This document shows, one piece after another, positions 1-11,779 of a stretch of DNA of 64,000 bases (position 1 is its first letter; the number at the start of each line of letters is the position of its first letter). The translations under genes and the position numbers were made by a program. The notes beneath the pieces are model-generated. The model was not told where the DNA came from, searched no databases, and saw only the letters and a program-made list of their open reading frames with translations. Origin of the DNA: Rugalucina vietnamica (lineage: Eukaryota; Mollusca; Bivalvia; Lucinida; Lucinidae). Where the stretch lies: NCBI GenBank assembly GCA_964017185.1, contig OZ024874.1, positions 48,450,856-48,514,855 of the forward strand, given 5' to 3'.

Positions 1-943
1 GAGAAACTCATAAAACATTTTCACGCTCTATATATTGAATTATGTGACTTTTTCCGCGTTGGCAGATTTGCCCATTCTCTGTTTTGTCTTCATTATTTGC
101 TGCCTTATGTTGGTAATATTGGTACCATTGGTAAAACATCAAACGGTATTGGTCGACCAATGATACCATTTTTACCAATGGTAAGAACCCTGAACGCGGT
201 ATATATAATAAGTCGATTCAATGGTACCATTTTTACCCATGATAAGAACTCTGAACGCACGCTTTGTGTTGTTGTCTCGTGGGCCGCATTCAACGAATCA
301 CAGTGGTCGTAATATATTTTCATTATGACCCGAGCATTTTGATTTGCTGTCAACATGCACATGATGTTGTGAAAATTTAGAGCAGAAAATTTCATTCGTA
401 TCAAACTATTTAAAAACTTGAAAATAACCAAAAGAATTTGAGACCGAAATTATCAATGAGGGCAATTGCACACTTCCATATCGAAAGAACGCTGGTCAAA
501 TGTACCGTTTCCAAGTTTACGCGTCTAATTCGCTCCTTTATTATTATGGAATTGTCACTCTACTTGAGCAAGCACCATAACCCATTGCCCTTTGCCTACA
601 TGAAATCAATTAGTCATATTATAGTCGGAGTTCGGTATACCAGTACCTCGATATTGACCTCTGGCGCGCCTAAAATCAGGAAAGTCCATGTGTTACAAGA
701 TGATGATAACTTCTTTGACATGAATACCATTTACATTTCAAGTGAGTTGAAAGTATCAGAATTTTCACGAGCGTGAAGCACGGGTGAAAATTTAGATATT
801 TGATATTTACAGATAAAACGTATTTTTTTTATCTTAAACAATAGGCCTACACGAACATTTTACCATAATATTAACCATATAACAACTTATCCTTATTATT
901 TTATATTAATTATCTCGACTCAAGTATAATTGTTGCTGGCATC
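1..943. other. no gene recognised; short direct and inverted repeats
   Basis: I see no convincing exon here. A direct repeat is present: the block at about 158-205 (ATACCATTTTTACCAATGG followed by TAAGAACCCTGAACGC) recurs at about 219-263 with a 61-bp offset and a few changes. A TTGGTACCATTGGTAAAA segment at 118-135 is the inverted counterpart of the TTTTTACCAATGGTAAG segment near 170-185, so this short region can fold. The rest is AT-rich and unassigned. Confidence 0.4.
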
Positions 944-1179
944 TGAGCCGCCTCATGAGAAAACCAACAATTTACATATGCGAAAACAAAGGCGCAGATC
1001 AGCTTCGCAGTAACTTTGAAGCTTTTGGCTGCCTTTGTTTTCGCTACACGGATAGTACTTTTCCTCTGCATTCTAATGCCAAACTTTTCAGGCTGTAGCC
1101 ATCTTCTGTGCTTGTACAGCCTGGTTTATGTTGGGCCTGTTCAAAAACCACATTGTTGGTTTATTTATGAGGCGGCTCA
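944..1179. mobile_element. hairpin MITE with 28-bp terminal inverted repeats
   Basis: The left end 944-971 (starting TGAGCCGCCTCATG) matches the reverse complement of 1152-1179 at 24 of 28 positions. A second inverted pair lies inside: GCGAAAACAAAGGCGCAG near 979 pairs with GGCTGCCTTTGTTTTCGC near 1026-1043. The 236-bp element therefore folds almost end to end. Related copies or halves occur at 7091-7170 and, inside PLE family 2, at 30893-31132 and 45943-46110. No ORF is present, so it is non-autonomous. Elements with similar TGAGCC ends and AAAACCA subterminal sequence are, from memory, abundant in some heterodont bivalves, which is part of the taxonomic guess. Confidence 0.65.
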
Positions 1180-2456
1180 TTTATTAATGTTGTCTAATGC
1201 ACAGACAAACTTTGAAGAATAAAAAATGTTACTTTGGCTGACAGAATGAATTACTGGCCGAAATTTATGCAGATTTCTGGTGGTACTGCGCAAATTTCCA
1301 CTTACCAACAATCTCAACATTTCACACAGTCTGTAGGCACTACTGGGTACAAAAAATAAAACACTCTTTACTCCACTTAAACAGTCGCGCACTTCTTGTA
1401 CAGTCACTAATTGCTGAAAATCTCGAAATAGACAAATCACACCAGACTGCGATTTGGTAGTTGAAAGATCCAAGGAAGCGCATACTTCTGGTTCCATTGA
1501 TTGTTTTCAAAAGTGTTCGATTGTCAAACTAGGAGAGACAATACTGCGATTTTCGACTTTTTTTTCGACTGCCATAAAAAAGGAATGCCTTCCGTATGCT
1601 CCTACAAACATCTTTTGTGGTAATTTTGCCATAACACGGCACGCATGCATGTGTAAAAGCAATCAAAGGTAAAATGTGGCACATAAACAAATCCGTTTAC
1701 CAGAAAACATGAAAAATACTTACCACTATCGCGCAAATTTTGTCCAAAAAATGCGCTACTCCACTGTCGACAGCTACATGTACCTCTCTCTTTTATTGCC
1801 GTACAGTGAATATATAGGGTGTATTAATGGCAGATGCATTTGACTGAATCAGCAAAATATTCAAATTTTCAAAGACTTTTATTTACTCAGACATTCGAAT
1901 TATAGTATAAAATTTTGCCTCCGATAATGGTTTTTCGCACAAAAGTTTTGCATGGTGGACGACAGAAAAATTAGTTTCATGTCAAAATCTTGATCTTAGT
2001 TTGTCCTAATAGGACCTGCACAAATTTTGAAAATCGGTGAACACATAAAGTTTTTATGGCCAAAATGAATTTTGCATCTAGGGATTTTGCATTGGCAAGG
2101 GAGATAATCGATGAGCGTGAAAATGCAGCTTTTTCGAAAAATATTTTTACCTGATCATGAGATTTTGTCTCAGGGGTATGCCATTTGTGTCAATTTATAA
2201 TTATTTTGAGCAATCATGATTAAATAGTTAGAATTTCAAAATTTTGCTGGAAAATATTTACCTCCCTTCCATGAGATTTATGTACAGGACATCTTTGTGA
2301 CCAGAACTTTTTTATTTGTTAACCGATGTCCAAAATTTTTGCTGCATATTTTGCGACAAACAAGATGCTTAATTTTGCCGAGAAAAATATTTCTTCCACA
2401 TTTGAACAGTTGTAAAATATCTGCTAAAAAACAGTATCACACACTACGAAATAGAC
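1180..2456. other. no gene recognised
   Basis: This stretch is AT-rich, with only short unrelated ORFs on either strand. I see no splice-flanked domain, RNA gene or clear repeat. Confidence 0.4.
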
Positions 2457-2834
2457 CGAACAACTAACTAAATGTTGTGATCCACCACGGAAGATGAGGG
2501 TGAGGATAGGCGCCTGTAAAACCGGTTTAAGCCCCTAGTAATTTTATATTACTGATCGTTCCAAGGCGATACTTCTGTTGTGGTTCTAATTGTTTTCTGT
2601 TTTGGAGTCGAATTTTTGTGCTGTTATAGCCTTTTGTACGTTTTCATATTTTTAATTAAGTTCGGGTAACTGAGTGGCCGCTTATTGGGGAAAAGCTGCT
2701 CACTCGGCTTACGACATGTTTTCATGGTATAAGTACTTAAGTGTCATTTTAGTTTTTTCCCACCCCTGGGTTTATGGAGTGGGAATTTCTTTCTGATTGC
2801 GCCATTTCCTGATCATTGCATATTGTACTTTTTT
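2457..2834 (+). mobile_element. PLE family 1, 3' tail fragment
   Basis: The segment follows the 3' untranslated tail of the 24525-27120 copy: the ACTAACTAAATGTT block, AAACCGGTTTAAGCC, ACTGATCGTTCCAAG, TGAGTGGCCGCTTATTGGG, and the final block near TGATTGCGCC. Only the tail is present, as expected for a 5'-truncated retroelement insertion. It is diverged from the other copies and looks old. Confidence 0.7.
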
Positions 2835-3289
2835 TAGCTTTCAAGCCATATTTTGACTTCAATTTGATATATATATTACTTAAATGAAGTGTAAGGTAAT
2901 CAATTACCTTTTGTTTGGTTGGCTTTAAGACAAATGTGTCTACATTGTATTCAGTTGTTTTCTCTAACATTTGTACCCGGGTGTATTTTTGCTACCGGGT
3001 GTATTTTCTTAAAACACCGTTCACATGGCATAAAATTCGTACAATCCGGGTACAATGTTGCACATGAGCAAGTCTTAAGGATCTTGCAGTCATATCGTTG
3101 ATCAGAGGCTTGTCTCACTATCAGATTTCTGGACTTTTAGCAGTCAACCACTCTGACGAACAGCAGCAGTAGCAGCAACAGCAGGGGCAGTAATATTATC
3201 AGCAATAGAGATGTTTGGTGAGACTTCAAATAATCCAAATAATCGGAATCGGCCTTAGCTGCAATGAGTTGTCCCGCTAGCCTGTTGAT

Positions 3290-3530
3290 TATGACTCTGA
3301 TTTTTTTTGTGCACGCGATCCGAGTTCGAGTCCTACCCGTTTTGTTGTTGTTATCATACTCCAATAATGTGTCCAATTGTGTGCCCTTGAAATAAAGTTT
3401 CCGGTACATATACCTTCTGGAAGGTAGTAGCTATACTGGAACACTGATTTCGAGATGAGAAATGGCTCTGTGATAAGGTCTCTGGACCAGTCCAAGCGAT
3501 CCGAGTTCGAATCCAGTCAAGTGTGCGTTT
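3290..3530 (+). repeat. duplicated tRNA-like B-box segments
   Basis: Two copies of CGATCCGAGTTCGA followed by a TCC context lie at about 3316 and 3497. They resemble internal RNA polymerase III B boxes of tRNA-derived SINEs. The second is followed by a T-run (3522-3538) that could terminate pol III. No full cloverleaf can be drawn, so these are at best SINE or pseudo-tRNA remnants. Confidence 0.3.
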
Positions 3531-3572
3531 TTTTTTTATCTTACGTCGTATCGCATTGTATCATTCGCGTTT

Positions 3573-3811
3573 TTAGCTCATCTGAGCCGAAAGCTCATAA
3601 AGTGAGCTTAAACAGTCGCCCGTGCGTTTGTACGTGTGTTCACACATTCAAATACAAATATCTCTGCAAGTAGTCAACCAATTGCAATCATTTTATCTGA
3701 AGCATCAAGGGGTGAGGGAAAGGTAACATTCTGTTTTAGATTGGAACTCTGGTTTCCAGGGAAACAGATAGCTCCCATAGACTTATAATGGGAAATACAT
3801 AACTTTGTGTA
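3573..3811 (+). repeat. molluscan TAGCTCATCTGAGC-type interspersed repeat
   Basis: The block starts TTAGCTCATCTGAGCCGAAA, continues with a GTGAGCTTA palindromic partner, and then a CGCCCGTGCGTTTGTACG segment. From memory this head, with its internal hairpin, is typical of a very common short interspersed repeat in molluscs. No coding potential. The boundaries are approximate. Confidence 0.4.
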
Positions 3812-4092
3812 ACTGATCGTTCCAAGGCGATACTTCTGTGGTGGTTCTTTTTTGTTTTATGCCTTTGTGTTTAAATTTTTTGTGCTGTTGGCGACTTATG
3901 TATGTTTTCATATTTTAAGTTAAGTTAAGGTATCTGAGTGGCCACCTATTGGGAAATTCGGCTTACGATGTGTTTTCACGGTATAAGTACCTGATTGTTA
4001 ATTTAGTTTTTTCCCACCTCGGTTTTTGGAGTGGGAATCTTTTTCTGATTGCGCCTTTTCCTGAGCTTTGCCTACTTGTACCTTTTTTTACA
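3812..4092 (+). mobile_element. PLE family 1, second 3' tail fragment
   Basis: The sequence runs collinearly with the last part of the family-1 tail, from ACTGATCGTTCCAAGGCGAT through CGGCTTACGATGTG to TTGCCTACTTGTACC. Only the tail is present. It abuts a reverse-oriented family-1 fragment at about 4100, so the two form a head-to-head pair. Confidence 0.7.
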
Positions 4093-4099
4093 TGGCTCA

Positions 4100-4545
4100 G
4101 CTTCATCATAGAGTCTGACGCTCGACCCATCGGCGTGAAATTAAAGAAGGCAGCATAGTTATCAACCATGATTGGGTTAAAAACTAAGCATGCAGACTGT
4201 CAAAAACGAGGGCTCAAAGATTGAGTGAGCTGCCCGACGATGGAGATCCATGGGCGCCGAATAACTTACTAACTCCGGAGCAAAAGAAAAACACCAGTTC
4301 AAGCAACAGACCAGAAGCTCCGGCCCCAACCAACTACCGCGGGGACCATCATAGTTTGACGCCCGACCCACCGGCGTGCAATTAAAGAAGGCAGTATAGT
4401 TATCAACCATGATTGGGTTAAAACCTAAGCATGCAGACTGTCGCATAACATTCAAGTTATAACCTATACGTCTGTAACGTGTAATGATTTTTCTGAACTG
4501 AAAAGAAAAACATTCCTTCCTATAAGTTTCTTAAAGGATCTCGAA
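4100..4545 (-). mobile_element. PLE family 1, reverse-oriented C-terminal and tail fragments (two, abutting)
   Basis: Two partial copies are joined. One at about 4100-4200 and another at about 4200-4545 both carry the end of the RT reading frame (peptides such as NPIMVDNYAAFFN and PVGRASD on the - strand) and part of the downstream tail. The duplicated order indicates insertion of one fragment beside or inside another. Both are short and broken. Confidence 0.65.
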
Positions 4546-5605
4546 ACTTTCTGTTGTGAGATTGCCCAATTATTTTATAAAATCTCAATTTGCAGGCTCT
4601 GAAATGAAGTTCATTGCAGTCGAAAAACACGTTTCTATTGTATTTAGACATGTTATGTTTTGTGTAAGTCCAGCGGAGGCTTCTTTTAAAAGTTGACAAA
4701 ATCTTTGAAATTAATATAGGATTATATAGGAAATTGGACACTTTTAATAAGTCATTGTCCACCCCCCCCCCTTGCCCAATCAAAATATTTTGAACACAAC
4801 TGTAATTTGGTTAATGACATATTATGTCAAAATGCAATGTTTGGGCAAGGAGTGGGGTAGGCTGTCAAAAAGCCCCAAAACCAATAAATGGGCTCAGCTC
4901 CATTATTTGTAATGTAACAAGGCTATGGAAATATACTGTATATGTATGTTCTACCTGAATGAACAGACCATCTGTCCTATTTTAACAGGTATACACAAAG
5001 TGTACATACTATGAAGCATAAAAATATACTGTGCAAAATAAGTTTATCAATAATCGATGGTTTATGTTTTATTTGAGATCCAACATCACTTCAGCACCAC
5101 ACAGCGAATGGTTTTACACTTGTTTGATACATACAAGATATTGTCAGAATAACTTCTCTAATGTCTAAAAACGTATGGAGTCACTGTTGAAGGTAAAAGT
5201 ATCTTAATGTATTTGGCATAGTATATTTAAGGTACAGGTATTTGCATAAGTGACGGACAGTGTTATTTTTTATTGTATAAATATGATAAAGATGATGCAC
5301 TTGTTATTCATGCATAAATCGTTTCTACCCAAAAATTAAGGTTGTAATAAGCATGTTGTTGTATGTTCCTGCAAAAAATATGTTTTCTGACAAAATATTT
5401 TTTTGAAAAAATCTGACCCACTCCCCCTATGACGCCAATTTATGCTGCTGGTATGTAACATCAAGAGGTTCCCACCATGCTGTTGCGTTTATCAAATATT
5501 AAATTTTACGGAGAATGCCACATATAGTCTGTACAAATAACACAGAAGCCGCCAGAAACACTTAAACTTTGGCCGGGAAACCTATTAAGTCTTCCGAGAT
5601 CCTTT
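4546..5605. other. no gene recognised
   Basis: AT-rich sequence with no supported exon, RNA gene or recognised repeat. A run of C at about 4764 is the only low-complexity feature noted. Confidence 0.35.
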
Positions 5606-5730
5606 GTAAACCAAGTCACCATAAAATTCTGGTTCGACCCTCACCTAAAAGCGTCTCTAACCCAACATTATATTTGGAAATCAATTCCTAGAGTCTACGA
5701 TAAAATTTAGAAAATGTTTTTCATAAAAAA
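5606..5730 (-). mobile_element. PLE family 1, small internal fragment
   Basis: About 125 bp matches the region of the family-1 ORF that encodes the YNVGLKTLL and EPEFYGDLV peptides, read on the - strand. It is diverged and lacks both ends. Confidence 0.55.
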
Positions 5731-6172
5731 AATGAATCTTCTTCTCAGAAACCGGATGACACAAAGCTTGTATATTGGATATGCAACAGTGTCATGTGGA
5801 GCTCTACGTAGCGCGTACATAAATCCTGCCAATCATGCCCCTGGGGTCAAATATACCACAGGGGTCATTATAGGACCCTGACCTTTTAATATGATTGTTT
5901 CAAGTGAACAAAAATGACGCACAAGAGGATACACAATCCATACAAGAGCTATTCAGCTGATGCAAGTAGGGTTTCAAAGTCAAATGACCAAGATGGCCAC
6001 CATACCCATATATGGTTAAAACCTCAACTACTTGGTCCAATGACTGTACTTGTTGACTCTCAGGTGAGCGATCGTTGCCGTTGGGCTACTTGTTGTTTTA
6101 CGGCTCGATTTGAACGATTTTCAGTTTTTAAGCACTCGAATGAAAAATTGAGTACTGGCCCTGCCCAGAAAT

Positions 6173-6174
<2 letters not shown>

Positions 6175-6212
<38 letters not shown>
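6175..6212. repeat. (AAAT)n microsatellite
   Basis: A run of about nine AAAT units is visible. No associated element was identified. Confidence 0.95.
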
Positions 6213-7018
6213 ACTTCCATGTTAATTGAACCTTGGTCGACAGATTAGAAAGCAAGTACATGTAACACAACCATGTATTCATACTTTCATAAATGAACAC
6301 TCGCATAGCGGATCTATTAGGCAAGACGCTGGATTCTGTATCTACCGTATTTAACGAAATCGCACAACACCCTCCACATACTTTGTTTGCAGTATGCAAT
6401 CGGTCCATTGGTCATCCTAGATGAGTTATAGGCACGTTGTCGCCCCGGCAAGTGGTGCACAATATTTCTGTAGCTTGTTACATAAGTTACATGTTCAAAA
6501 TATATATGTACCAACAAAATAGCGAAACCTACTATGCTCCACCCACTTTAATCATGCAAATACACTAATTATATCACGTACTAGAACAATTTAACGGACA
6601 TGCTTTATGATCTTTAAAATTTGAAATTAGACATTATACGGTGTTACAAACGTTATTTCTACATCTATGGCGTGAAAATAGGGGTTTGGGTTCAAAAACG
6701 TTTTTGTTTTTTACATTTCTTTCTTCATATTCCAAAAACGATAGGTCCTTTCTTACTGACCAATAGTTCAACTTGGCTACTACACAAAATCATATATTTA
6801 TATTAAATATTTAATTTATTTTATTTAAATAATTTAACATTTCCTAAGGGTACCGCCGTATGCTGTAACATTTGAAAAGTAGGCGTTTCAACAAAAATAT
6901 CAAAATGAATAACTGTTATATGTTGGTGTAAATTATTTAGTTCTATTTTACACACCCTATGATAAATACATGTTTAGTGTGCTACAATATACAGCCTGCG
7001 ACTTGCAAGTATGCTCAT
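6213..7018. other. no gene recognised
   Basis: No supported gene. A short segment at about 6356-6383 (CACAACACCCTCCACATAC) is the reverse complement of sequence at about 10658-10680, so the two sites share an unassigned inverted repeat 4.3 kb apart. Confidence 0.35.
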
Positions 7019-7090
7019 GGTAACGTATGTAACACCTTAATGTTCAAATATGGGTAGATTTCGTTTTGGTGATTATAAATGTATATATAG

Positions 7091-7170
7091 TGAGCCGCTT
7101 CATGCAAAAACCAGATTCTTCCTATATGAAAACAAAGATGCAGTTACTGCACAGCTGATCAGCACACTTG
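7091..7170 (+). mobile_element. half of a TGAGCC-type hairpin MITE
   Basis: The start GTGAGCCGCTTCATGC, then AAAACCAGATTC, a GAAAACAAAGATGCAG segment and a CTGCACAGCTGATCAGC hairpin resemble the left half of the MITE at 944-1179. The right terminus is not seen, so this is a truncated copy. Confidence 0.45.
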
Positions 7171-7437
7171 TTTACTCTACATATATAATTCAAACTTCTT
7201 AAATCCGAAATTTCAAGCGTCTAAATTCTGTGACTGTGTAGAAGGAATATTGTAGGAAGAGGGGCTTTGGCGCGCTGCGGCTCATGTGAAAGTGGTCTCA
7301 CGTAATTTATTTTCTGCAACGGTTTTCGCATAGAACACAGTAAGGTGTTTGGAATATGATGACCCACTGGTGATTTGTCAGTATGCTCATGGTAACGTAT
7401 GTAACACCTTTTTCATATAGGGCACTGTAAGGTATAA

Positions 7438-7640
7438 ATTATGAATTGGCGGCCCATCATTAAAGCGTCCGCTCTTGATTGCAAGTTTGTGTTGTTCGAC
7501 CTCTTCGGTGCCATGTTGTGTCCTTGAACAAGATCCACGATCCACGATAGATCTTTCACATGTGCGAACATAATGACTTACACACTGACAGTCGCATCCA
7601 ACTAGATGCGGATATTCTCCTCAAACTCCTGGACCCGTTT
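7438..7640 (+). mobile_element. tRNA-derived SINE-like fragment
   Basis: A tRNA-like head (GGCGGCCCATCATTAAAGCG, then a GTTCGACCTC B-box-like site near 7495-7504) is followed by a GTGTCCTTGAACAAGATC block. That block resembles the TGTGTCCTTGGGCAAG central block of common metazoan SINEs. The A box is weak, and no poly(A) end or target-site duplication is clear. Confidence 0.4.
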
Positions 7641-9290
7641 ATTTTATACTATATGTGGTATTCCTTACAGCTTGTGGGCGCCTTTCGAAACTATTGATTT
7701 GACGTAGTGTTTGATATATACCTGTAGAGTAAATCCATCACATCGGATGAACGAAAAAGAAGGACATTATCTAGCCCTGTGACACCAGTTCCCCGGGAGT
7801 GGCAAAATCCAATGTAAAGCAGTAATAACACAAAATGTGAATTTCTTGAGGGCCCTCGGTGTGAAATCCGAACATACAACAGGATGTGCAAACAACGTGT
7901 ATGCGTTTTTACAGATAACGAAAATGCTTTCTTGCCAGGGATGACGTAACTGCACTTTAGACAATGAAGACACAGATACGCGAATTTTCATAACAACGAC
8001 GATGCTTCTGACGGTACAATCATCTGAATCAGATGTCTTGGTTTTATGCTGCCGTCTATTCTAGCCAAATGTTTACAATACATTATGGTTCCACGCTGGA
8101 AATCCTGAAAAAGCACGATACTAGCTGTCGGTCGTTTTGAGCAAGCCTTGATGGCCTGGTGAGACTCTCGACCATTCCACATCTTCAAGAAAATAGAGGT
8201 TATGACTACACAATAAGGCAGTTTAGGTGAGACTCCACACAATGACATTGGTAAAAAGAAATCTTGGAATGTTGCTGAGAAAAGCGATCAATCACAAACT
8301 ACCTTGTGCAAAACAGACGATAACACTCTCCACAGCACATAAGAAGGTGTACAAAAAACCATTTGCCGATTCTGTTCATCTGCTGGGCAATCTGGTTCAA
8401 GTGTAAATAGTGTCCGTCACTTGTTCTGTTGCCATTAGCGCTACACAAATGAAAATGTAACACCAAAGCATGATCGTTTGATGACACATCTATAACGTGA
8501 AAACTTCAAAAACATGTTTTCAGCTTTAGCAGAAACGCTCAACCGTATCAGCCTATTAGTAAGCAGAATCCCTCAGAAGGTTGGTCGGGTGGGAATATGG
8601 ACCCCGCTCATCGGTTCCTTAAGAAATAGATGGGCTTCTTTTGCCTCCAGGCATAGCTTATACGCTACTTACTGACCATCTTATTACTGGTTAACCGCTC
8701 AGGTCTGAGTCTGACCATGAAAAGTGTTGAAATCAAACCATCCATACGTATAAGCCGTAGTGGCTTACTTGAGTGGCTATATTTAAAGCATTGTTTGGAT
8801 GTCATGACATCCGATTTTCGAGCAAACGTACCATAAAATGGAGTCAACGTCTCAATATGACACTAGCTGTTGACTAGGCTGTTAAGCATCAACTCAAAAG
8901 CAAACAAAACAACCGCATCAGGCAATGTCTGGAACATCAATGGTACTTATATTGAAGCAGTGCTCATGACCAAGTACTGATTAACTTTTGTTCCGTTTAA
9001 CGTCCATTTCAATATTATTTCAGCTTATATGAGACGGGCCAACCGGTAGGTGGGTCGAAAACGGGAGAACCCCGAGAAAAAAACACCCGGTACACGCGCA
9101 AGCAGAACTTGGCTTGTCTCACATGTGCCCCGAACCCAGACAAAATGAACTAGCATGCGCAAAGTTGTGCTTTTGTATGGCTGTGAGTCATTTCATAATC
9201 CGGAAATTGGAAAACAATCTTAAGGTGACGATTATTATGTCTTATTACTATTTGTTTTCCTTAGGTTTAAACACCTAAAATTTTAAGTGA
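7641..9290. other. no gene recognised; several unassigned - strand ORFs
   Basis: Several - strand ORFs of 60-86 codons are stacked here (7691-8487 and 8665-8847). None shows a family signature or a convincing exon boundary. They could be eroded coding sequence, but nothing in the sequence assigns them. At about 9020-9130 a CCGGTAGGTGGGTCGAAAACG block resembles sequence near 21595 and probably belongs to the same old repeat. Confidence 0.3.
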
Positions 9291-9953
9291 AAAATGTGTT
9301 ACATACGTTACCACTAAATCGCCCGTCACCCGCATTGATATTTGCTTACTATCATTGGCAAGCATTGTTAAAGGTAACATAAGAAATAGTGACCGACGGT
9401 GTTGATAATGTCATTTCATTACACTGGATACTAACAATTGTGTAAAACATGCTTTGGGATTTTGTGGCTTGGGTGTGCGCGCTTTAAGTTCACTGACAAC
9501 CGGATTACACTCTTGAATATTTGCTATATCTTATATGATTTCTAAATTTATGCTAAATCATAATTGCATACCCGTACAACGATGAGCATTTTATCGGAAT
9601 TAAAATCATTAAAACTGATTTTTGATACTTAATAATTATGTGTTACATACGTTACCATATTTACCAATTAAAAATACACATTTCTGGCAAAGCAGTGAGC
9701 ATTCAACCTAAAGAAGGCATTTATGTTATTGATCTACAACAAGATGATTGTATATTTTTTTCATCTTTTCTTCAAACTTGTCTGTTCATAGTTGACTTTG
9801 AACACTTAATTTATTCTTTCATAATCTGAAGTGAGTTACTGTGGACTATATGCAATAACTTTCGACTAAGGAATGACATGATGATTAGTTTTTTCAAGTT
9901 TGTAAAAGAAAAGGAATAAGTGTCTTTTAGACCAGTGTATCTAAAATATAAAT

Positions 9954-10640
9954 GTGCAAAGAAAAGTATATTAAAATAGCTTACTGTTCTGTAATTAAAC
10001 TCTGAACAGTCTGTTTTGAAAATGTAACATACGTAACGCAATCAATGCATATATGTGATTAAAAGTATCAACACACGTGCCAATAACATTTTTTCATCAG
10101 ATGACATTAATATATTTAGGTTTGGAATTTATTTTAGAGATTCATAGTGCTTTTTTCAAACTTAGAGTGTATTTCTGTTTTAATGGGTAACATACGACGT
10201 GCGTAGCGGCTTCTGGAGGGCAAATGCACCATACCATTGGGCGACAACGTGCATAGAAAATCTTTATATTGATCAACAAAGCCACCCGTAGTGTATTAAA
10301 AGTGAAATTCGCAAAGAGAAGTATATTAAAATAGCTTATTGTTCTGAAATTAACATTTACACAGGCTGTTTTGAGAATGTAACATACGTAACACCATCGA
10401 TGCATGAAAATGATCAAATATATCAATATATGTGCCCGTAACATTCTTTCATCAGATGATATTGATACATTTAGGTTTGGAATTTAGATTAGAGATTCAT
10501 AGTGTATTTTACAAACTTAGAGCACATTTCTGGTTTGAATGGGTAACATACGTAACGGCTTCTGGAGGACAAATGCACCATATCACAGGGCGACAACGTG
10601 CCTAGAAACTTTTTATATTGATCAAAGAAGCCGCCCATAG
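9954..10640. repeat. tandem duplication, period about 355 bp
   Basis: The segment AAGTATATTAAAATAGCTTA at 9964 recurs at 10319, with the following sequence collinear: GTTCTG, CTGTTTTGA, the ATGTAACATACGTAAC motif, CATCAGATGA, TTTAGGTTTGGAATTTA and AGAGATTCATAGTG. Two nearly complete units are visible with moderate divergence. No ORF spans both. Each unit contains two copies of a GGTAACATACG-type motif. Confidence 0.8.
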
Positions 10641-10802
10641 TATCAAACCTAGTATGTGGAGGGTGTTGTGCGAAACGAAAGATTTCCCTACCCACCGTCT
10701 CCTCTATATATATGCATTCTTAGTACCCCATACTTTTATCGGAAATGCTATACTTTTTGGATCATTTGGTTACGTATTATCTAGATACGTTCACCGAACA
10801 TC

Positions 10803-10804
10803 TC

Positions 10805-10838
<34 letters not shown>

Positions 10839-10840
10839 TT
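10803..10840. repeat. (AAT)n microsatellite
   Basis: A run of about eleven ATA/AAT units. Confidence 0.95.
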
Positions 10841-10978
10841 CAAATTCAAAACGGTCGCAATATTCCACTATACGGTGACAATATTTACGGTGATAGATAT
10901 CATTTCTACAGAAGTCAACTGTACAACAGCCGTCATCTCTTTACACGTCTTGTCGATACATAATGGAGAAAGAACTGG

Positions 10979-11329
10979 CCTTGTTACATTTTTCTTCAAA
11001 CCACTCATCTATACATCCATATAAACAAGTACCATCATTTTGATCGCAGGTATAGTCATCTGCTGCGTTGAGCTGAGACAAGGTTCACAATTATTCCTAT
11101 AAAAGTAATAGTAGCCCCGAGAACATATGTTCTGTGCGTAACAATCATATCCATACCAACCATCTATACATTTATACACCCATATAAACATGTACCATCT
11201 TGTTCATTTGGATCGCACGTTTGGTTATCTGTTGCGTTGATCTGAAGACATGTCGGTGGACAAGGTTCACAAATATTATTGGCAAGGTAATAGTAGCCTG
11301 GTAAGCACATGTCACATATTCCTGTCCCA
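10979..11329 (-). pseudogene. decayed tandem EGF-like exon pair (scavenger/MEGF-type repeats)
   Basis: Read on the - strand, a candidate acceptor (TTTTCAG, reading through 11330) leads into GTGICDMCLPGYYYLANN, then ICEPCPPTCLQ, TCDPNEQDGTCLYGC and a stop. The spacing of cysteines and the GYYY/CEPC/GTCLYGC pattern fit laminin-type or multiple-EGF repeats of molluscan receptors. A second diverged copy follows: GWYGYDC, CSRGYYYFYRNNCEPC, and, after a shift of frame, YTCDQNDGTCLYGCIDEW. The copies are joined by a short duplication (TGTATAAA inserted before TGTATAGATGG) that breaks the frame, and the second copy shifts frame again. Without intact neighbouring exons this is best read as a relic of a host gene. 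Confidence 0.55.
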
Positions 11330-11779
11330 CTGAAAATCACAATACAAGGTAGAAATAATAGTGTTTACTCATTTTGTATGCGACAACATGTTCAGGCATG
11401 TTCGAAAAAGTTGACAAATACTGTAGATCAACGACATGGTTTCATTATATACTTAATGGCAACATTAGCACACCATTACGAAAACTTCCCATGCAATATA
11501 CAGAGATTTTTTTAAGTTAAAAAAATGGAAATTTCATCAGAAATATTTTCATATTTTTCTTATTTTTGCTCAAAACATAGATTGTGGGTACACGTTAGAA
11601 CCGCCTCAGCGATTTACTTAGTGTATGAAAGACAAATGACGGAACTGATGATTATGTCGTCATCGAAAGTCATTGGAGTCAAAAACAGGATTTGAATTCG
11701 TCTTTTAAGTGTTTGTTTTGCGAAACTTTTGCGTTTCAGTATATATTTTATTTTTGCCTTTTTTCCGTATATTTTAAAA

